Assembly: GCA_009760855.2 (NCBI GenBank)
Contig: WPIO01000002.1
Coordinates: 13,698,001 to 13,762,000, forward strand
Reading direction: 5' to 3'
Source of the DNA: Cristatella mucedo
Lineage: Eukaryota; Bryozoa; Phylactolaemata; Cristatellidae
Length of the DNA stretch: 64,000 nucleotides
Under the pieces are notes generated by a model. It worked only from the letters and a program-made list of their open reading frames with translations, was not told the DNA's origin and did no database searches. Position 1 is the stretch's first letter. Each line of letters opens with the position of its first letter. Positions 1 through 22,250 of the stretch are shown here, piece after piece. The translations under genes and the position numbers were made by a program.

Positions 1-1217
1 CATTTGCTGCAAAGGGAAACGCATATCAATGGTGAGTAAAATCATGCTTGATAAACAGACAAATGAAGTAACAAGGTTAGGGGTGACATGCACAGGGTCA
101 GCATGCAAATGTGGTTAGTGGCAGCATTCACAGTGTCAGCATATGAATGACGAATAAGCACATGAAGGACGAATCACAGGGACCCACTAAATGCTGTCCT
201 AAATAGGTGTGTTTTTAAATTCTTTTTAAATGTGGTCAGGTCAGGGGATGTTCTGACGCAGGTCGGGAGGGAGTTCCAGGCTTTGGGAGCATACGAACTT
301 AATGCACGGTCTCCAAAGGAATTGAGGTTTGTACGGGGTATTTGTAGACTGTTGGATTCCGAAAAGCAGGTGGTACGATGCTTGGCCTGATGGGGGAGTA
401 TATCTGCGAGATAGGCTGGAGCCATTGAATGATGGGACCTAAAAGTGAGCGACAAAACCTTGAAATCAATCCGTTGCTTGACTGGTAGCCAGTGCAGGTC
501 GGTGAGAAGTGGAGTAATGTGGCAACTGCGATGCTCACGACAGACAAGCCTAGCTGCTGAGTTTTGCACCAGCTGCAATCGCCTGATCGCACGTGCTGGT
601 AGGCCAGCAAGCAGTGAGTTGCAGAAGTCGAGACGGGATGTCACAAATGCATGGACCAACTTAGATGTGGTATCCTTATCTAAACAAGCCCGAATTTTAG
701 CAATGTTATGAAGCTGAAAATAGGCAGGTTTGACTGTGGAGCTGATATGGTCGTCTAATGAGAGGTCGCTTTGAAATAGGACACCTATATTTCGAGCTGA
801 TTCAACTGGAGATATGCTGGCAGAGCCAATTTTGAGTTTCAGCCTTTCCAATTCGTGAATCACACTGGGTTTGCCCATAACCAGTAAGTTAGTTTTATCG
901 TCATTTAGTTCTAGAAAATTTGCTGCCAGCCATGTGCCGATGCCATCAATACATGCAGTAAGTGAGTTGAGAGAATTTGAGGTGCTCGAAGGTTGGGAGG
1001 GATCAAAGCAAAGGTACAACTGAGTGTCATCTGCATAGAAGTGAAAGCCTAGATTGTGTTTGGCAATCACATCAGCAAGAGGCAGAGTATAAACCGTGAA
1101 AAGAACCGGACCTAGCACGGAGCCCTGAGGTACCCCATATTTCAGAGGTACCTCACATGATCTTTGTCCATTCACGTCAATACTCTGGAGTCTCCCACTG
1201 AGATATGACCTGAACCA
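1..1217 (-). mobile_element. CR1/L2-like LINE, 3' part of reverse transcriptase ORF, window-edge truncated
   Basis: The frame from 1215 down to 174 reads WFRSYLSGRLQS, GVPQGSVLGPVLF (RT motif), HFYADDTQLYL (the YADD catalytic motif), LELNDDKTNLLVMG and LHWLPVKQRIDFKVLSL, ending at SGSL. This is the palm/thumb of a non-LTR RT. The frame is intact from the junction at 1217 to the stop. The first 26 codons of the longer ORF (starting at 1292) are antisense of the neighbouring copy and are not real coding. The 3' UTR runs off the window at base 1. The 5' part is missing. Confidence 0.85.
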
Positions 1218-1800
1218 CATTACTCCACTTCTTGCCGACCTGCACTGGCTACCAGTCAAGCAACGGATTGATTTCAAGGTTTTGTCGCTCACTTTTAGGT
1301 CACTTCATTCTTTGGCTCCAGCCTATCTCGCAGATATACTCCCCCATCAGGCCAAGCATCGTACCACCTGCTTTTCGGAATCCAACAGTCTACAAATACC
1401 CCGTACAAACCTCAGTTCCTTTGGAGACCGTGCATTAAGTTCGTATGCTCCCAAAGCCTGGAACTCCCTCCCGACCTGCGTCAGAACATCCCCTGACCTG
1501 ACCACATTTAAAAGGAACCTAAAAACACACCTATTTAGGACAGCATTTAGTGGGTCCCTGTGATTCGTCCTTCATGTGCTTATGCGTGCTGACACTGTGC
1601 ATGCTGCCACTAACCACATTTGCATGCTGACCCTGTGCATGTTACCCCTAACCATGTTATTCATTTTGATTGTTTTTCAAGCATGATTTTACCCACCATT
1701 CAATTGCATTTCTCTTTGCAGCAAATGTAAAGCGCCTAGAGAGAGATTGAGTTCTCTGAGGGCGCTTTATCAAGTGTATTATTATTACTATTATTATTAT
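1218..1800 (+). mobile_element. LINE 3' end of the same family, inverted relative to the previous copy
   Basis: Encodes the RT C-terminus from LHWLPVKQRIDFKVLS to SGSL, then a 3' UTR with the conserved stem-loop (aagcgcctagagaga … ctgagggcgcttt) at 1729-1769 and an ATT-rich tail to 1800. It is the reverse complement of 1-521, so the two form a long inverted repeat. A short tRNA-like scrap (gtagagcccacgacc) follows at 1801-1865. Confidence 0.85.
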
Positions 1801-1865
1801 TGGTAGCAGGGGTAGAGCCCACGACCCTGGCTGTTAAAAGTGAGCAATTTACCCCTGGGTCAAAT

Positions 1866-2794
1866 CAGAGTTCGTAAAGTACCTAGCAAGAGGTGTAATA
1901 CTTTTAGTATGACCAATATTAATATGCTTTAATTAGTATTAGAAAGTCAAATTGACCATAGAAATGCGCCTTGGCCATCACTGACACCCAGTAGCTGAAA
2001 TTTTTCTTAAAAGTGTGCCAGGCTTGAATAAAAAAAGAGAATCAAGCGAATTAATTATTGATGTTAATTTGATGGCAAAAACTGTTGGTAAAATAGATCT
2101 TGATAAAGTCCTCCCAACCGATAGGTCGGCCCAGTTTGAAGCTTTGCTTCTCTTTGGCCAATCCCTCCAAGGAAACCAATGAGACGCAGAATCTCTGCCG
2201 GTCGGCAGGCCGTCATCGCCAAATTGATGTGTATCATCGATTGGTCACTTGGTGAGCCGCAATGGCTCACTAGGTAAGGTGGTTGCTCTCTGTGACCTCG
2301 TGAGGTCGTGGGTTTGAATACTGCGGTTGGCGACCCATTGTTATTGCTGCTGCAAACTGCTGGTAATAGCCTTTAGGGCTCCTATAGAAAAAGGGCTGTT
2401 AAATCAGCTAGTACATTTTTATGTATTTTTATGAGAGGTGCTGTATTTAATTCTCAATGAATGAGGTAGTGGTAGAGTACGGGAGACGTGCTAATTGTTT
2501 TTGTTAATAGTCTCTCTGAATCTCTTGAAATGACCAAGCAAGTGTAGAGTTTCTGCACCTGCTTGCCCACTTGATTTTCAGACGATGTATGCTTACCTTG
2601 CTCACTTGTAGTGATGGGGATAGCCGTTGAGGCTTTTCTGCCAAAATAGAACTTAAGCTTTTAAATCAGCCTATCAGTACATTTTTAAGTCATATTTGTG
2701 GTCTTTTAAGTGCTACTGCTTAAATGGTCCTGTCTACTGCTCTATCAGTTCTGTATGCACCTGCATGTACTTAAACTTGAATACTGACCTGCAG
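1866..2794. other. Sequence upstream of the PDGF/VEGF exons, no gene seen apart from a SINE
   Basis: Apart from the SINE at 2251-2414 I see no coding signal. No signal-peptide exon for the growth factor gene could be found here. Confidence 0.4.
2251..2414 (+). mobile_element. tRNA-derived SINE (family A)
   Basis: The head begins ggtgagccgcaatggctcac, with A-box-like tggctcactagg and a decayed B-box (gggtttgaatac). The shared body follows (gctcctatagaaaaagggctg, then aaatcagctagta). Diverged relative to the copies at 50.1 and 61.3 kb. Confidence 0.7.
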
Positions 2795-2828
2795 CATCTG
2801 TGGGATGTTGTAGCTTCGTGTGAGCAAA
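2795..2828 (+). CDS. Candidate 34-nt upstream mini-exon of the PDGF/VEGF gene
   Basis: An AG (…gacctgcag) precedes 11 open codons (HLWDVVASCEQ) plus one base, followed by a perfect GTAAGT donor at 2829. Its phase-1 end fits the phase-1 acceptor of the exon at 3484. It would add a short segment just before the first knot cysteine, where VEGFs carry an N-terminal helix. The pyrimidine tract is weak and the exon is very short, so this is only a candidate. The signal-peptide exon would lie further upstream. Confidence 0.3.
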
Positions 2829-3483
2829 GTAAGTCCGACCCGGATGATGCTGTAACCTGTATTCTGACAGTCCGTGATGGTGACCAATATTACTGTTAAG
2901 GTCACAGCCATAAACATAACAGAAGGCAGGAAGCGGGAGGGGAACGTACTAGAGGAGAGCAAAGGACAGGCGTGCCAGATTGTAAGAGCTTGCAGTGAGA
3001 ACTAGGAAGCCGCAAATGAGTACCAAGTGCTGATGCCTTGGCTGCTCTATATTAGCTAACGAGGATTTCGCATGCATTTGAGATTGTAGGACCAGGAACA
3101 GTAGCAGCTTGTGCTGATTTCGAGCATTTGATGATGAGTAGTTGAATCCTCAGTGCCTTACTGAACTTTGATTACAATCCAACGTTGAATGATCGCCACA
3201 CACAAGGCCCGTATGCCTAAACTAAATTGTTGCACATAGGATATAAAATACTGGATGTGAACTCTCCATCTGCTTGGTCAAGCCCGCTTGCCTCCCCCTG
3301 CTCTTGTATGACAGCTCACAGCCCTGTATTTCTTTCGTGGCCAGGGTGTCATGAAAGATGGTCAGTTGGTAGTGAATGTTCACTCTTGAATTTATTCTGA
3401 AAATAGTCACTTCGAGTCGTTTTCGATTTTTTCAAGCTTGATCTGCCATGACGCAATGCCGGTGCAACCTATTTGTGCTGCAG

Positions 3484-13902
<10,419 letters not shown>

Positions 13903-14490
13903 CATGCCGCGCCGAAACTGGCACTCACTCGCGCCGCTCGCCATGGCGCTGTTCTAGCTACAATGGATGCCAGGAACTCCAAGCTTCGCGCCAACCATGG
14001 CTGCTTCAACCGCACACCACTTTGAGCTTGCACGGTGGCCAAAGCCGCCAACGTATAGTCGCAGCGACGATCCGGTCGCGTCGTATACTCTTGATGGCGT
14101 AATTGCTGTAGACGCTAATTTTCTTACATTGTGGACCGGGGCAGCTGTGCTGGCTACTAGCTCGTGACAATATGTAGAGGTTCGAGTTGAGTCACGTGCT
14201 CAAATTCGGGTTTCCCGTCGTCTGCTGACTGAACAGCTGACTAGGGCAGCCGCATCACTGTACCGAACCATCATACCGGTTTGAAAGCATGTGCTGTGTT
14301 GATGCGTGATAGAGTACCAATTAAAATCCTTACTCATTCGAGACCGTGTTGTCAGTGTGCCAGCTACTGTTATTTCGACATTATATACTACGGTAAGTGA
14401 TTACGCAAAGGTGGCAAGCTGCATTCAGTGTTTCGTCCGTTCAGTCGGTGTTCAGTTCGAAATAAAGAGGCCCACCTAAGGGCATTAATT
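13903..14490 (+). other. 3' UTR of the PDGF/VEGF gene with AATAAA at 14461-14466
   Basis: No further cysteine-rich coding is seen after the stop. A canonical AATAAA hexamer at 14461-14466 lies about 560 nt downstream and is the first one on this strand. The cleavage site is inferred to fall near 14480-14490. Confidence 0.5.
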
Positions 14491-14803
14491 TCACTGAGCC
14501 TCATTGATGTCAGCATCCATAATTTAATAGCTGTTGCTATCAGGACATCCTAGACAGCTGCAATCTATTGAGGACAATGTTCTATGGTACATGATCACTA
14601 TTGCACATTCAATTATAGTTGTTCCACCAAATTTTTCACTCGCATTCTTCGTGCAACAGCCAGCAGCTGAGAGAGTTCACTTCCGCGAAGCACTTATATG
14701 ACCTTATGTTTTCTGACAAGGCGTTTAGTCTAGGTAGGTGCACTCAATTTATGATGTGCAAACGAGCCGTCTTTTAATCCAATCCGACCTTTTAAGCAAA
14801 GCA

Positions 14804-14923
14804 TTATAAGAACGCTTCTTTGTAAAGCGTACTATGAATCTGTGCATGAAACGGCTCTTTCTGATCGCCGACTGTAGCCACGATGTATTTGTTGGAAGTG
14901 ACCATCGCTTCCAATGACTCCAC
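14804..14923 (-). CDS. Candidate terminal exon of the same unidentified minus-strand gene
   Basis: A very good acceptor (ttttgctgctttatttttag) precedes an open frame VESLEAMVTSNKYIVATVGD, QKEPFHAQIHSTLYKEAFL and a TAA. The acceptor quality and the following frame suggest a real last exon, but it was not possible to link it in phase to the exon at 15132-15427 with confidence. Confidence 0.27.
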   Translation of the reverse strand: MESLEAMVTSNKYIVATVGDQKEPFHAQIHSTLYKEAFL

Positions 14924-15131
14924 TAAAAATAAAGCAGCAAAATGGAGTAGCTCACTCTGCATTAATCTCGTTATATATGTAATCGAGGGATGGCAGGCTG
15001 ACGCCAATGCATGCTTAGGGAGGCACCCTGGGTGGCAATTGCTATTGGTCGTCTGCTTATCGTCGGCATCCCACTATGCCAGAAACTAAAGCAAATGAAG
15101 AAATTAAGTGTAGACAGACTGATTAACTAGC

Positions 15132-15427
15132 CTAGTTTATATAATGCAGAAACACCTTGGCTGCTAATACTACACAGCTCAAGCTGCAGTTGATGGCCGG
15201 AAACTTTTTTGCAATATGGCCAGCCCTCGATAGTGTGTCTTCTTGAAGCCTTGCGGTCAACTCATCGAAGATAGATGTGGCATTATCTTGATGAACATGG
15301 CCTCTACATAGCAGAAAGGAAGACAGCTTACGCACCTCCTTCGCTGGAGGCGAAGCTGGGTGCTGAGACTGAAGGCAGTCGGCGAACAGCTGGTAAATCT
15401 TAGGTTTCGGAATATCCTCTGGTTTTC
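15132..15427 (-). CDS. Candidate exon of an unidentified minus-strand gene
   Basis: A strong acceptor (ctactctaattttctgtag) opens about 98 codons to TAG at 15132. The translation begins KPEDIPKPKIYQLFADCLQ and continues through VRKLSSFLLCRGHVHQDN, SIFDELTARLQEDTLSR and HIAKKFPAINC. The composition is protein-like (amphipathic, helical), unlike most random frames here. I do not recognise the family. Possible internal donors (GAG/GTGCGT, AAG/GTGTTT) exist. It lies downstream of and convergent with the PDGF/VEGF gene. It could still be a chance ORF. Confidence 0.3.
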
Positions 15428-16256
15428 CTACAGAAAATTAGAGTAGCTCACCTTCTGGTTTTAGTTTTACTACTCATAGTTACTGCCCGTAATATTTTCG
15501 CAGGTGGTCAAGCCAATCACTAGGGCGGTCACTTCCGAGTCGTACGAATACCCAACGTTTGAAACTGAAGAGCCTAGACTGTGGCAGAAGATATTCCCAA
15601 GAATAGCAGCGATCTACTACCAGTGTTTAAAATTTTCTGAGATATTGCTCCGGGAAAAATTTCATTTTAGTACACCATGTTTACAGCTTATCTTCCAGAT
15701 TTAACGGAATTAGTCTTGCACATTCTTTATGAAAATGGATGATAATCGATTGGATGCCAATTGCTGACCAGCTCGCCCACTGGATTGGAATTTAACAGCA
15801 TTCAATCTTCTATTGATTTGTCTCGTCAAACGCTAAAGCAGGTAAGTATTTGCTGAATTTTTGCAACACCTTTCCTTTCGAAGTCGGGCTTAACCAGCCG
15901 TCATTCATAGCATAGATATACTAAATGGATAGTAGGAAATGCCACTTGCATGCACAGCTAGTGTAGTGGCTGGGTCAAACTAGGCTCAGCCGTGGCTCTG
16001 GGGTAAATTTTAAAACTCTTGAAGCTCTTGCGTTACACCCGCGTACGCGATTGCTTCGTCTTTCCTAAGAAATCAGCAGTACTGTCAAGTTCTTCCTAGA
16101 CTACAGCGTATTGAGAAAACACTTAGCTTAACACATAAAGCTTAGTGCTAGGGACTTACACTAACTCCTATGAGGTATTTTCCACAAAATAATCACATCT
16201 GACCTTTAAGCACTTTTTCTAATTGATCACGTTGTTAACCTTACCAGGTTTTCACG

Positions 16257-16258
<2 letters not shown>
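15428..16258. other. Unassigned sequence
   Basis: One exon-like + frame follows an attttcgcag acceptor (15505-15703; VVKPITRAVTSESYEYPTFE, then LWQKIFPRIAAIYYQ) but it has no donor, partner or family match. Nothing else is visible. Confidence 0.3.

Positions 16259-16292
<34 letters not shown>
16259..16292. repeat. (GT)n microsatellite
   Basis: Seventeen GT units. Confidence 0.97.
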
Positions 16293-16297
<5 letters not shown>

Positions 16298-16469
16298 TCA
16301 ATGTTTTGTGTGCAGAGCTAATATTTGTAACGGACACTAATTTTGCTAAGCTTTCGGACACTAATTTTTTCAGTATTTCTCTGATAGACTGACTCCTTGT
16401 AAGCTAAAAGCATCCATTCCAAACACACCAACCTAAATAGGTAGACAGTAATTCATGCAATATTATGTA

Positions 16470-16500
16470 TGTACAAAGCGCCCTAGGAGAACTTAATCTG
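16470..16500 (-). repeat. LINE/SINE-B 3'-end remnant
   Basis: acaaagcgccctaggagaac then ttaatct: the reverse complement of the conserved 3' end, directly abutting the next SINE. Confidence 0.5.
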
Positions 16501-16666
16501 AGCTGTGATGGCAGACTAGGTAAGGTGGTTGCTTTCACGACCTCGGTCCCGAGGTCGTGGGTTCGATTCCTGCGGTTGGCAATCCTGTGTCGCCACTGCA
16601 AGCGGTGGTGATTGCCGTAAAGGCTCTTCTGTCGCTATACAAAAAGAGGCTGTTTAATCAGCTAGG
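16499..16666 (+). mobile_element. tRNA-derived SINE (family A)
   Basis: Head with ggtaaggtggttgctttcac, hairpin cctcggtcccgaggtc and B-box gggttcgattcc. The body reads ccactgcaagcggtggtgat, gccgtaaaggctcttctgtc, then gaggctgtttaatcagctag. A well-preserved copy with a damaged A-box. Confidence 0.8.
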
Positions 16667-19007
16667 ATTTATATGCAGACTCTTGGCATATGCCGCAGGG
16701 CTCCAATCACGGACGTGGGACGAAATATGCACCTTACCCTTGGCCGACCTATTTGAAAAGGAGTGGGAGAGTTATACATTTTGCACACCTATACTGAATT
16801 GCATAGCACAATTACAATGGTACAGCGAGGCTTTATTCAAAAATAGGAGACACTTTATAAAACAGGGGAGAATCTTAATGCCTACGGTTTATAGGCACTG
16901 ACGTACTTTCTTAACATTGCTCAAGGTTTTAGGGCGTTTTCAACAGCGGATCTTTTGTCATGCTTACATACCTAATGGTTGCTTATGGGCATGGGGTTTT
17001 GTGCTCGCTTGATTCGATTGAGTAGTAATGTACTTTCTCGGGCCAATCTTTGCATACGGTAAGTTGTATGATGCATTTTTTTTAAACTAGGACAGTCAGT
17101 CTTAGCAACAGTCAACCAGTCCATGAATAACTGCAGCTGAATTTGCACGCCCCAGGCACTTTTTTGCAATGCTTTCATCGTCAAGTTTAAAGCCGTGTGC
17201 CTACGTTTTTTCGCGTGCACATGACTGTCAACCTATAAGTTTCTGAAAGTGATTCCATAAATACGAAAGTCCGTTAATACTCGTCGATTTCTTTAGGCTT
17301 GCGTTGAGCCCTTCGAGATGATTATAGTATTGCTGATGAGAGTTATGTCAAAATATCATGGAGAAGGGAGTCCAAGCGAGACAGCCAGTCCTAACGGCGG
17401 TCTATCGGCAATTCATCACTAGATGAAGTGGCCTTGTGGCTTTTTAACAGACCAGCCAAAATGGAATAGCAATAATCTGGCCGAGACAAAATCCGTGAGC
17501 TAGATAACATTTTTTAAGGCATCGTGGTAGAATGTCCTTAGTATTGCAGTTGAAACCTTATCCCATAAGGTCGACTTTCAGTGAACTGACTGACGGAAAG
17601 CTAGCAAAGCGGCTGCTGTTGCACCAGCTCATGCTCTGCCGTAGGTTTAGACAAAATCCCAAAAAACTACAAAGAATAAAAGCAAAATACTAAAGTTAGA
17701 TGTATGGCTAGAGAAATGAGTCACTAAGTTAAGGAGATAAGAATGACCTATCAATTAGGATTAGTAAATTTGAAGACTTCACGACGAAGCATGACTTCAT
17801 TCTAGACCTAATCAAAAAACTGTGGGCTTCTGATTTATGGCTTTAGTTGACCATCGCCAACGGAGAACTGTTAAAGTTTGCTGCAGCAGCCACGTTATGC
17901 TACTAGTCACCGACCTAAGCAGTATTTAGTTAGCAGTATGTAGTACGTAGTACGCAGTATGCAGTACGTAGTGTGCATACTCGCCATTCTGGCGCAATTG
18001 GCGTAGCTCAGAGACAGCTGAAGAATGATATGCTAGTCAAGCCAATTTTAATTACTAAGCTTTCCTGTTTCTGTGTACTGTTTGACTTTCCCATAATTAT
18101 TACGCTATTTATACCTCCTACCAATCTGAAGAAGTTCAGAAACACCTGCCCACCTTCGGACTAAAGGTGCATAAAATGAAATATCATAAAATTCTAAATG
18201 ATCTGGGAACACTCAATAACTTTTGCAAGTCATCTATGAGCACAAAATGAGCTGAAGTGTGCATTAAAGTTACGGGGCATAGGCGTCTCACAATGCACGC
18301 TGCTGCAGCTCTAGATCCAGATGCAGCAGCGGTGGCCATTATTGCTACGCCTGTTATCACTGAAGTCATTGACAGGATGGAGTAGCAGTCTGTGGTTCCT
18401 CTGAAGACTGGAAGCTTCCAATGGTTTCATAGAATGAAAAGTACTGAAATGCTACGCTTACCACTAAAACTCAAAGGCGGCAAATAAAATGCAGAAGCTT
18501 TCTCTAAAACCGTAATTTTCTGCAGGGAAAGAAACATGAAGGTATATGATCTACCAGTCGGGGCTAGGTATCTTTGGGTAGGCATGCTGTTGATACAACT
18601 ATTGCATCAGCCGTTGACTAGCTTAGCTTCTCTTTTGAAATGAACGTATCATGATCAGAGCAGAAAAAAGCCCTAACTAACCGTTTATGTAATTACGTAA
18701 TTGGACACTAAATGTTTATTTATGACGGCAAGATTCCGGTGGGTAACAAAAGTCAGAAATTAAAATCGAATTTACATTTTTTTTAAGCCCACACACTATT
18801 CCGTCCGACCTAGTCCATCACAATTCGGTGGCTTGAAGCTTTCTGATCGTGGAGCTTGCAAGAATGCAAGGATAATTCATTCATAAATGTATTTCTTCTT
18901 AATTGGAAGGATCAGGTGAATGAGTCGGTTGGACAAAGGCAGCCAGGCAGCAAGGCAGCCTCGATGCAATGGGCAAACTACGGCAGTTATCCGCGGCAGC
19001 AATATTC
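16667..19007. other. Unassigned intergenic or intronic sequence
   Basis: A minus frame at 17220-16972 (KALQKSAWGVQIQLQLFMDW, then LARESTLLLNRIKRAQNP) looks helical but lacks clear splice sites or a family. A short imperfect tandem (agtacgtagtacgcagtatg) is at 17928-17973. No gene can be supported. Confidence 0.3.
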
Positions 19008-19117
19008 ATATAGGCCAGGGGTGGGCAAACGTTTTGACTCTCGGGCCACAATGGTTTCTAAAATTTGACAGAGGAGCCAGGCCAGAAAAGGAGAATGGTG
19101 TGTTTGTGTGAACTAAT

Positions 19118-20176
19118 ATAAATTAATAATAATAATAACGCGCTTGACAGAGTGCCCTCAGAGAACTCGATCTCTTTCTAGGTGCTTTAAATTTGCTGCA
19201 AAGGGAAACGCGATTGAATGCAGAGTAATATCATGCTTGATAAACAGTATGAATAACATGGTTAGAGGTAACATGCAAAGGGTCAGCATGCGAATGTGGT
19301 TAGTGGCAGCATGCAGTGTCAGCACGCATAAGCACATCAAGGACGAATCACAGGGACCCACTAAATGCTGTCCTAAATAGGTGTGATTTTTAAGTTCTTT
19401 TTAAATGTGGTCAAGTCTGGGGATGTTCTGATTCAAGTCGGGAGGAAGTTCCAGGCTTTGGGAGCATACCAACTAAATGCACGGTCTCCAAGGGATTTCA
19501 GGTTTATATGAGGTATTGGTAAACTGTTGGATTCCGAAAAGCGGGTGGTACGATGCTTGGCCTGGTGGGGAGTAGATCTGAGAAATAGGCTGGAGCCAAA
19601 GAATGAAGTGACCTTAAAGTGTGCCACAAACCTTAAGACAATCCGTTGATTGACTGGGAGCCAATGCAGGTCGGCGAGAAGTGGTGTAATGTGGCAACTG
19701 TGACGCTCACGACAGACAAGCCTAGCTGTGGAGTTTTGCACCAGCCTTAAGTACCTGATCGCACATGCTGGTAGGCGAGCAAGCAGTGAGTAACAGACGT
19801 CAAGACGGGATGTCACAAATGCATGGATCAACTTGGATGTGGTATTCTGATCTAAACATGCCCGAATTTTAGCAATGTGATGTAGCTGAAAGTAGGCAGA
19901 CTTGACTGTGGAGCAGATGTGGCCGTCTAACGAGAGATCACTTTGGAACATGACACCTAGATTTCGAGCTGATTCAACGGGAGATATGCTGGCAGAGCCA
20001 ATTTTGAGCGTCAGCCTTTCCTATTTCTGAATCCCACTGGGTTTGCCCATAACTAGTAAGCTGGTTTTATCATCGTTCAGTTTTAGAAAATTTTCTGCCA
20101 TCCATATGCGGATGTCATCAATACATGCAGCAAGTGAGTTGAGAGAATTCAAGGTGCTCGAAGGTTGGAAGTGATC
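19118..20176 (-). mobile_element. LINE (same CR1/L2-like family), 5'-truncated, inserted in the hAT element
   Basis: Begins at the 3' side with (TAA)n at 19118-19139, then the conserved 3' stem-loop (gtgccctcagagaactcgat, then ctttctaggtgcttt). The RT C-terminus follows in two broken frames (19951-19433 and 20254-20021: LKLNDDKTSLLVMGKPS, DVCYSLLARLPACAIRYLRL). Frameshifted, so older or less constrained than the 33-kb copy. Confidence 0.85.
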
Positions 20177-20259
20177 CAGAGGACTTTCTGTCTTCTTTGA
20201 TTGAGATATGAACTTCAGGACGAGATCACTAGTGACCTGCTTAAATGTAGACATTGAGG

Positions 20260-22250
20260 TGCAGCCAGGAATCGGGGAAAAATTAAATGTAACAATGAAA
20301 TGTAAAAACCATGACGTGAAAAGATTTGGCCTTTAGCAGGCAGCAAAACACCGCTGTGCTTAGTTTATTGGAAAAATTGTTTTACAAATTTATTAATTTA
20401 ATAACGTAGTAATAAACTCCCATTCAGTTTCAGTGGGAACAGTGTTTTGGTCTCCTTTTTTGCAAGTGCATTAAAATCTGGCGTTATATTTGTTTTGGAA
20501 ATTTTCAAGATAGATCCGAGGTGTTGGTCAGTTAACTTGGATATGCGAGGGGCTTTGTTTATGTTCATCTCGCTGAATGTCTGTTCACACACATAGGTTG
20601 AGCCAAGCAACGTCAGCATCTTCTGTGCCATCCTCCGGATGTTTGGAAACGTGGCTTCTTTAAGGGAAGCATAAAAGTCGTTCAGTTTAAGGGAGTTGAA
20701 CTTCTCCTTCAATACAGAGTCAGACTGAAGATCTATCAGTTCCAACTGCAGCTCATGTAGTGCTGTTTCAGGGTCTTGTGACAGGGGACAGGACACCAGC
20801 GGAAGTGATTTTTCAATTTTTTTAAAGTCACAGAAGAGACGGCAGAATTCTCCATGCAGGTCATCCGGTGATTTGCTGTATTTCAGCGCGTTTCGAGTCA
20901 CCTCTTTCTGCATGGCTAGTGTGGGGAAATGAGGGAAAGATTTTTTTTAAATTAGTCTGGAGAAAAGAGTCAGCTTGGATTTTAAGTCCCTAGCATTTGT
21001 ATACATGTCGTGCACAAATTGATCTTTCCCCTGTAGCTTGGTGTTCCGCTCATTCATGTGCAAAAGTATGTCCGCAGCAAACGCAAAGTCACAAAGCCAG
21101 TTCTTGTCACTTAGCTCGAGAAATTCGTCGGATCTCCCCATTAACTCCACAAATGCAGTGATCTCCTCTTTCAGCTCGCACACTCTTTAAAAGAATTTGC
21201 CCAAACTTAGCCAGCGCACACGAGAGTGGTAAAGTAAGTCCTGGTGATCTGCGTCGGATTCTTCCAGGAACGCAATAAACTGACGATGCTGAAGTCCCCG
21301 TGCTCGTATAAAGTTAACAACTTTTACGACTGGATTCACGACATGATTTAGCTGCAGTATAGACTTACGCAGAACTTCCTGATGAATGATGCAGTGAAGG
21401 AAAATAACATCCCGATCAAGATTTTCCTCTTTTACTTTTTCCTGCAGTCTTTTTAGCAGCCCAGCGTTTTTCTCAGCTAATTTGGCGATCCATCCGTGGT
21501 GACATTGGCAAGTTTACTCCCAGCTTTGTTGACAGCTCTCGATGACAGCAGACACCCGGTTGTACAAGTCTTTTCCCCTCGTTTTCCCTTTCATGGACTC
21601 GATGGTCAAAGATTCCTCTGTTATCTCAAAACTGTCGCTAATCCCTCGGATAAAATTTAGGAGCGGAGCAGTGTCTTTCAAGTCGTCACTTTCATCCAGT
21701 GCTATAAAATAAAATAATAACTGAATAAAACTTAAAGGACTCCGCCTTTTTGTTTTAATTTTCTGGCTATATCTTTGTCAATCAATTCCAGACGGCGAGT
21801 CAAAGTTCTGCGTGATAAACTGATTTTTTCAAATTTGTCTTTGCTCTCCGGACACAAGAGGCCTGCTGTCTCAACCATGCATTCTTCTAAAATTAGCCTT
21901 CAGGGAATGGCTTACTGGCCTTTGCTAATTTGAATTCTAGCAAAAACTTGCCTTAGTACTTGACTCTTGAATCGCAGTTTGTCCGTGAAAAAGGTTTCGC
22001 TGAGTCTGTAAATTAGCCGTCGTCAATCTCTGAGCTGTAGCCGCCCGTTCTTGTGGAGACTTTTGACTGGCGTAGTTAGCATGATTTGTGGCAAAATGAC
22101 GGCTGATGTTGTATTCTTTAAAAACTGCGACAGTTTCTTGGCATATCAAACATACAGCTGTTGATCGGACTTCAATGAAAAAAATATTTTGTTGTCCACT
22201 CTTTATTGAACACTCGGCACTCACTGCCTACTTTCCTTTTCTTCGGTCCG
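20260..22250 (-). pseudogene. hAT transposase (GTF2IRD2/ZBED-like), degraded
   Basis: N-terminal piece (22224-21937) with a zinc-finger-like VCLICQETVAVFKEYNIS and RHFATNHANY (C-x2-C … H-x5-H). Middle piece (21183-20947) has VELMGRSDEFLELSDKNWLC and ILLHMNERNTKLQGK. The C-terminal dimerisation part (20913-20398) has LTLLGSTYVCEQTFSEMNIN and LTDQHLGSILKIS. The 21190-21930 stretch has frame breaks and stops, so it is not functional as it stands. Family placement is from the characteristic CEQTFS…MN/LT..HL pattern. Confidence 0.8.

Noticed and set aside
1218-1292. N-terminal 26 codons of the 372-codon minus ORF (174-1292)
   Set aside because: They are the antisense of the adjacent + strand LINE copy; the true RT frame begins at the junction near 1217.
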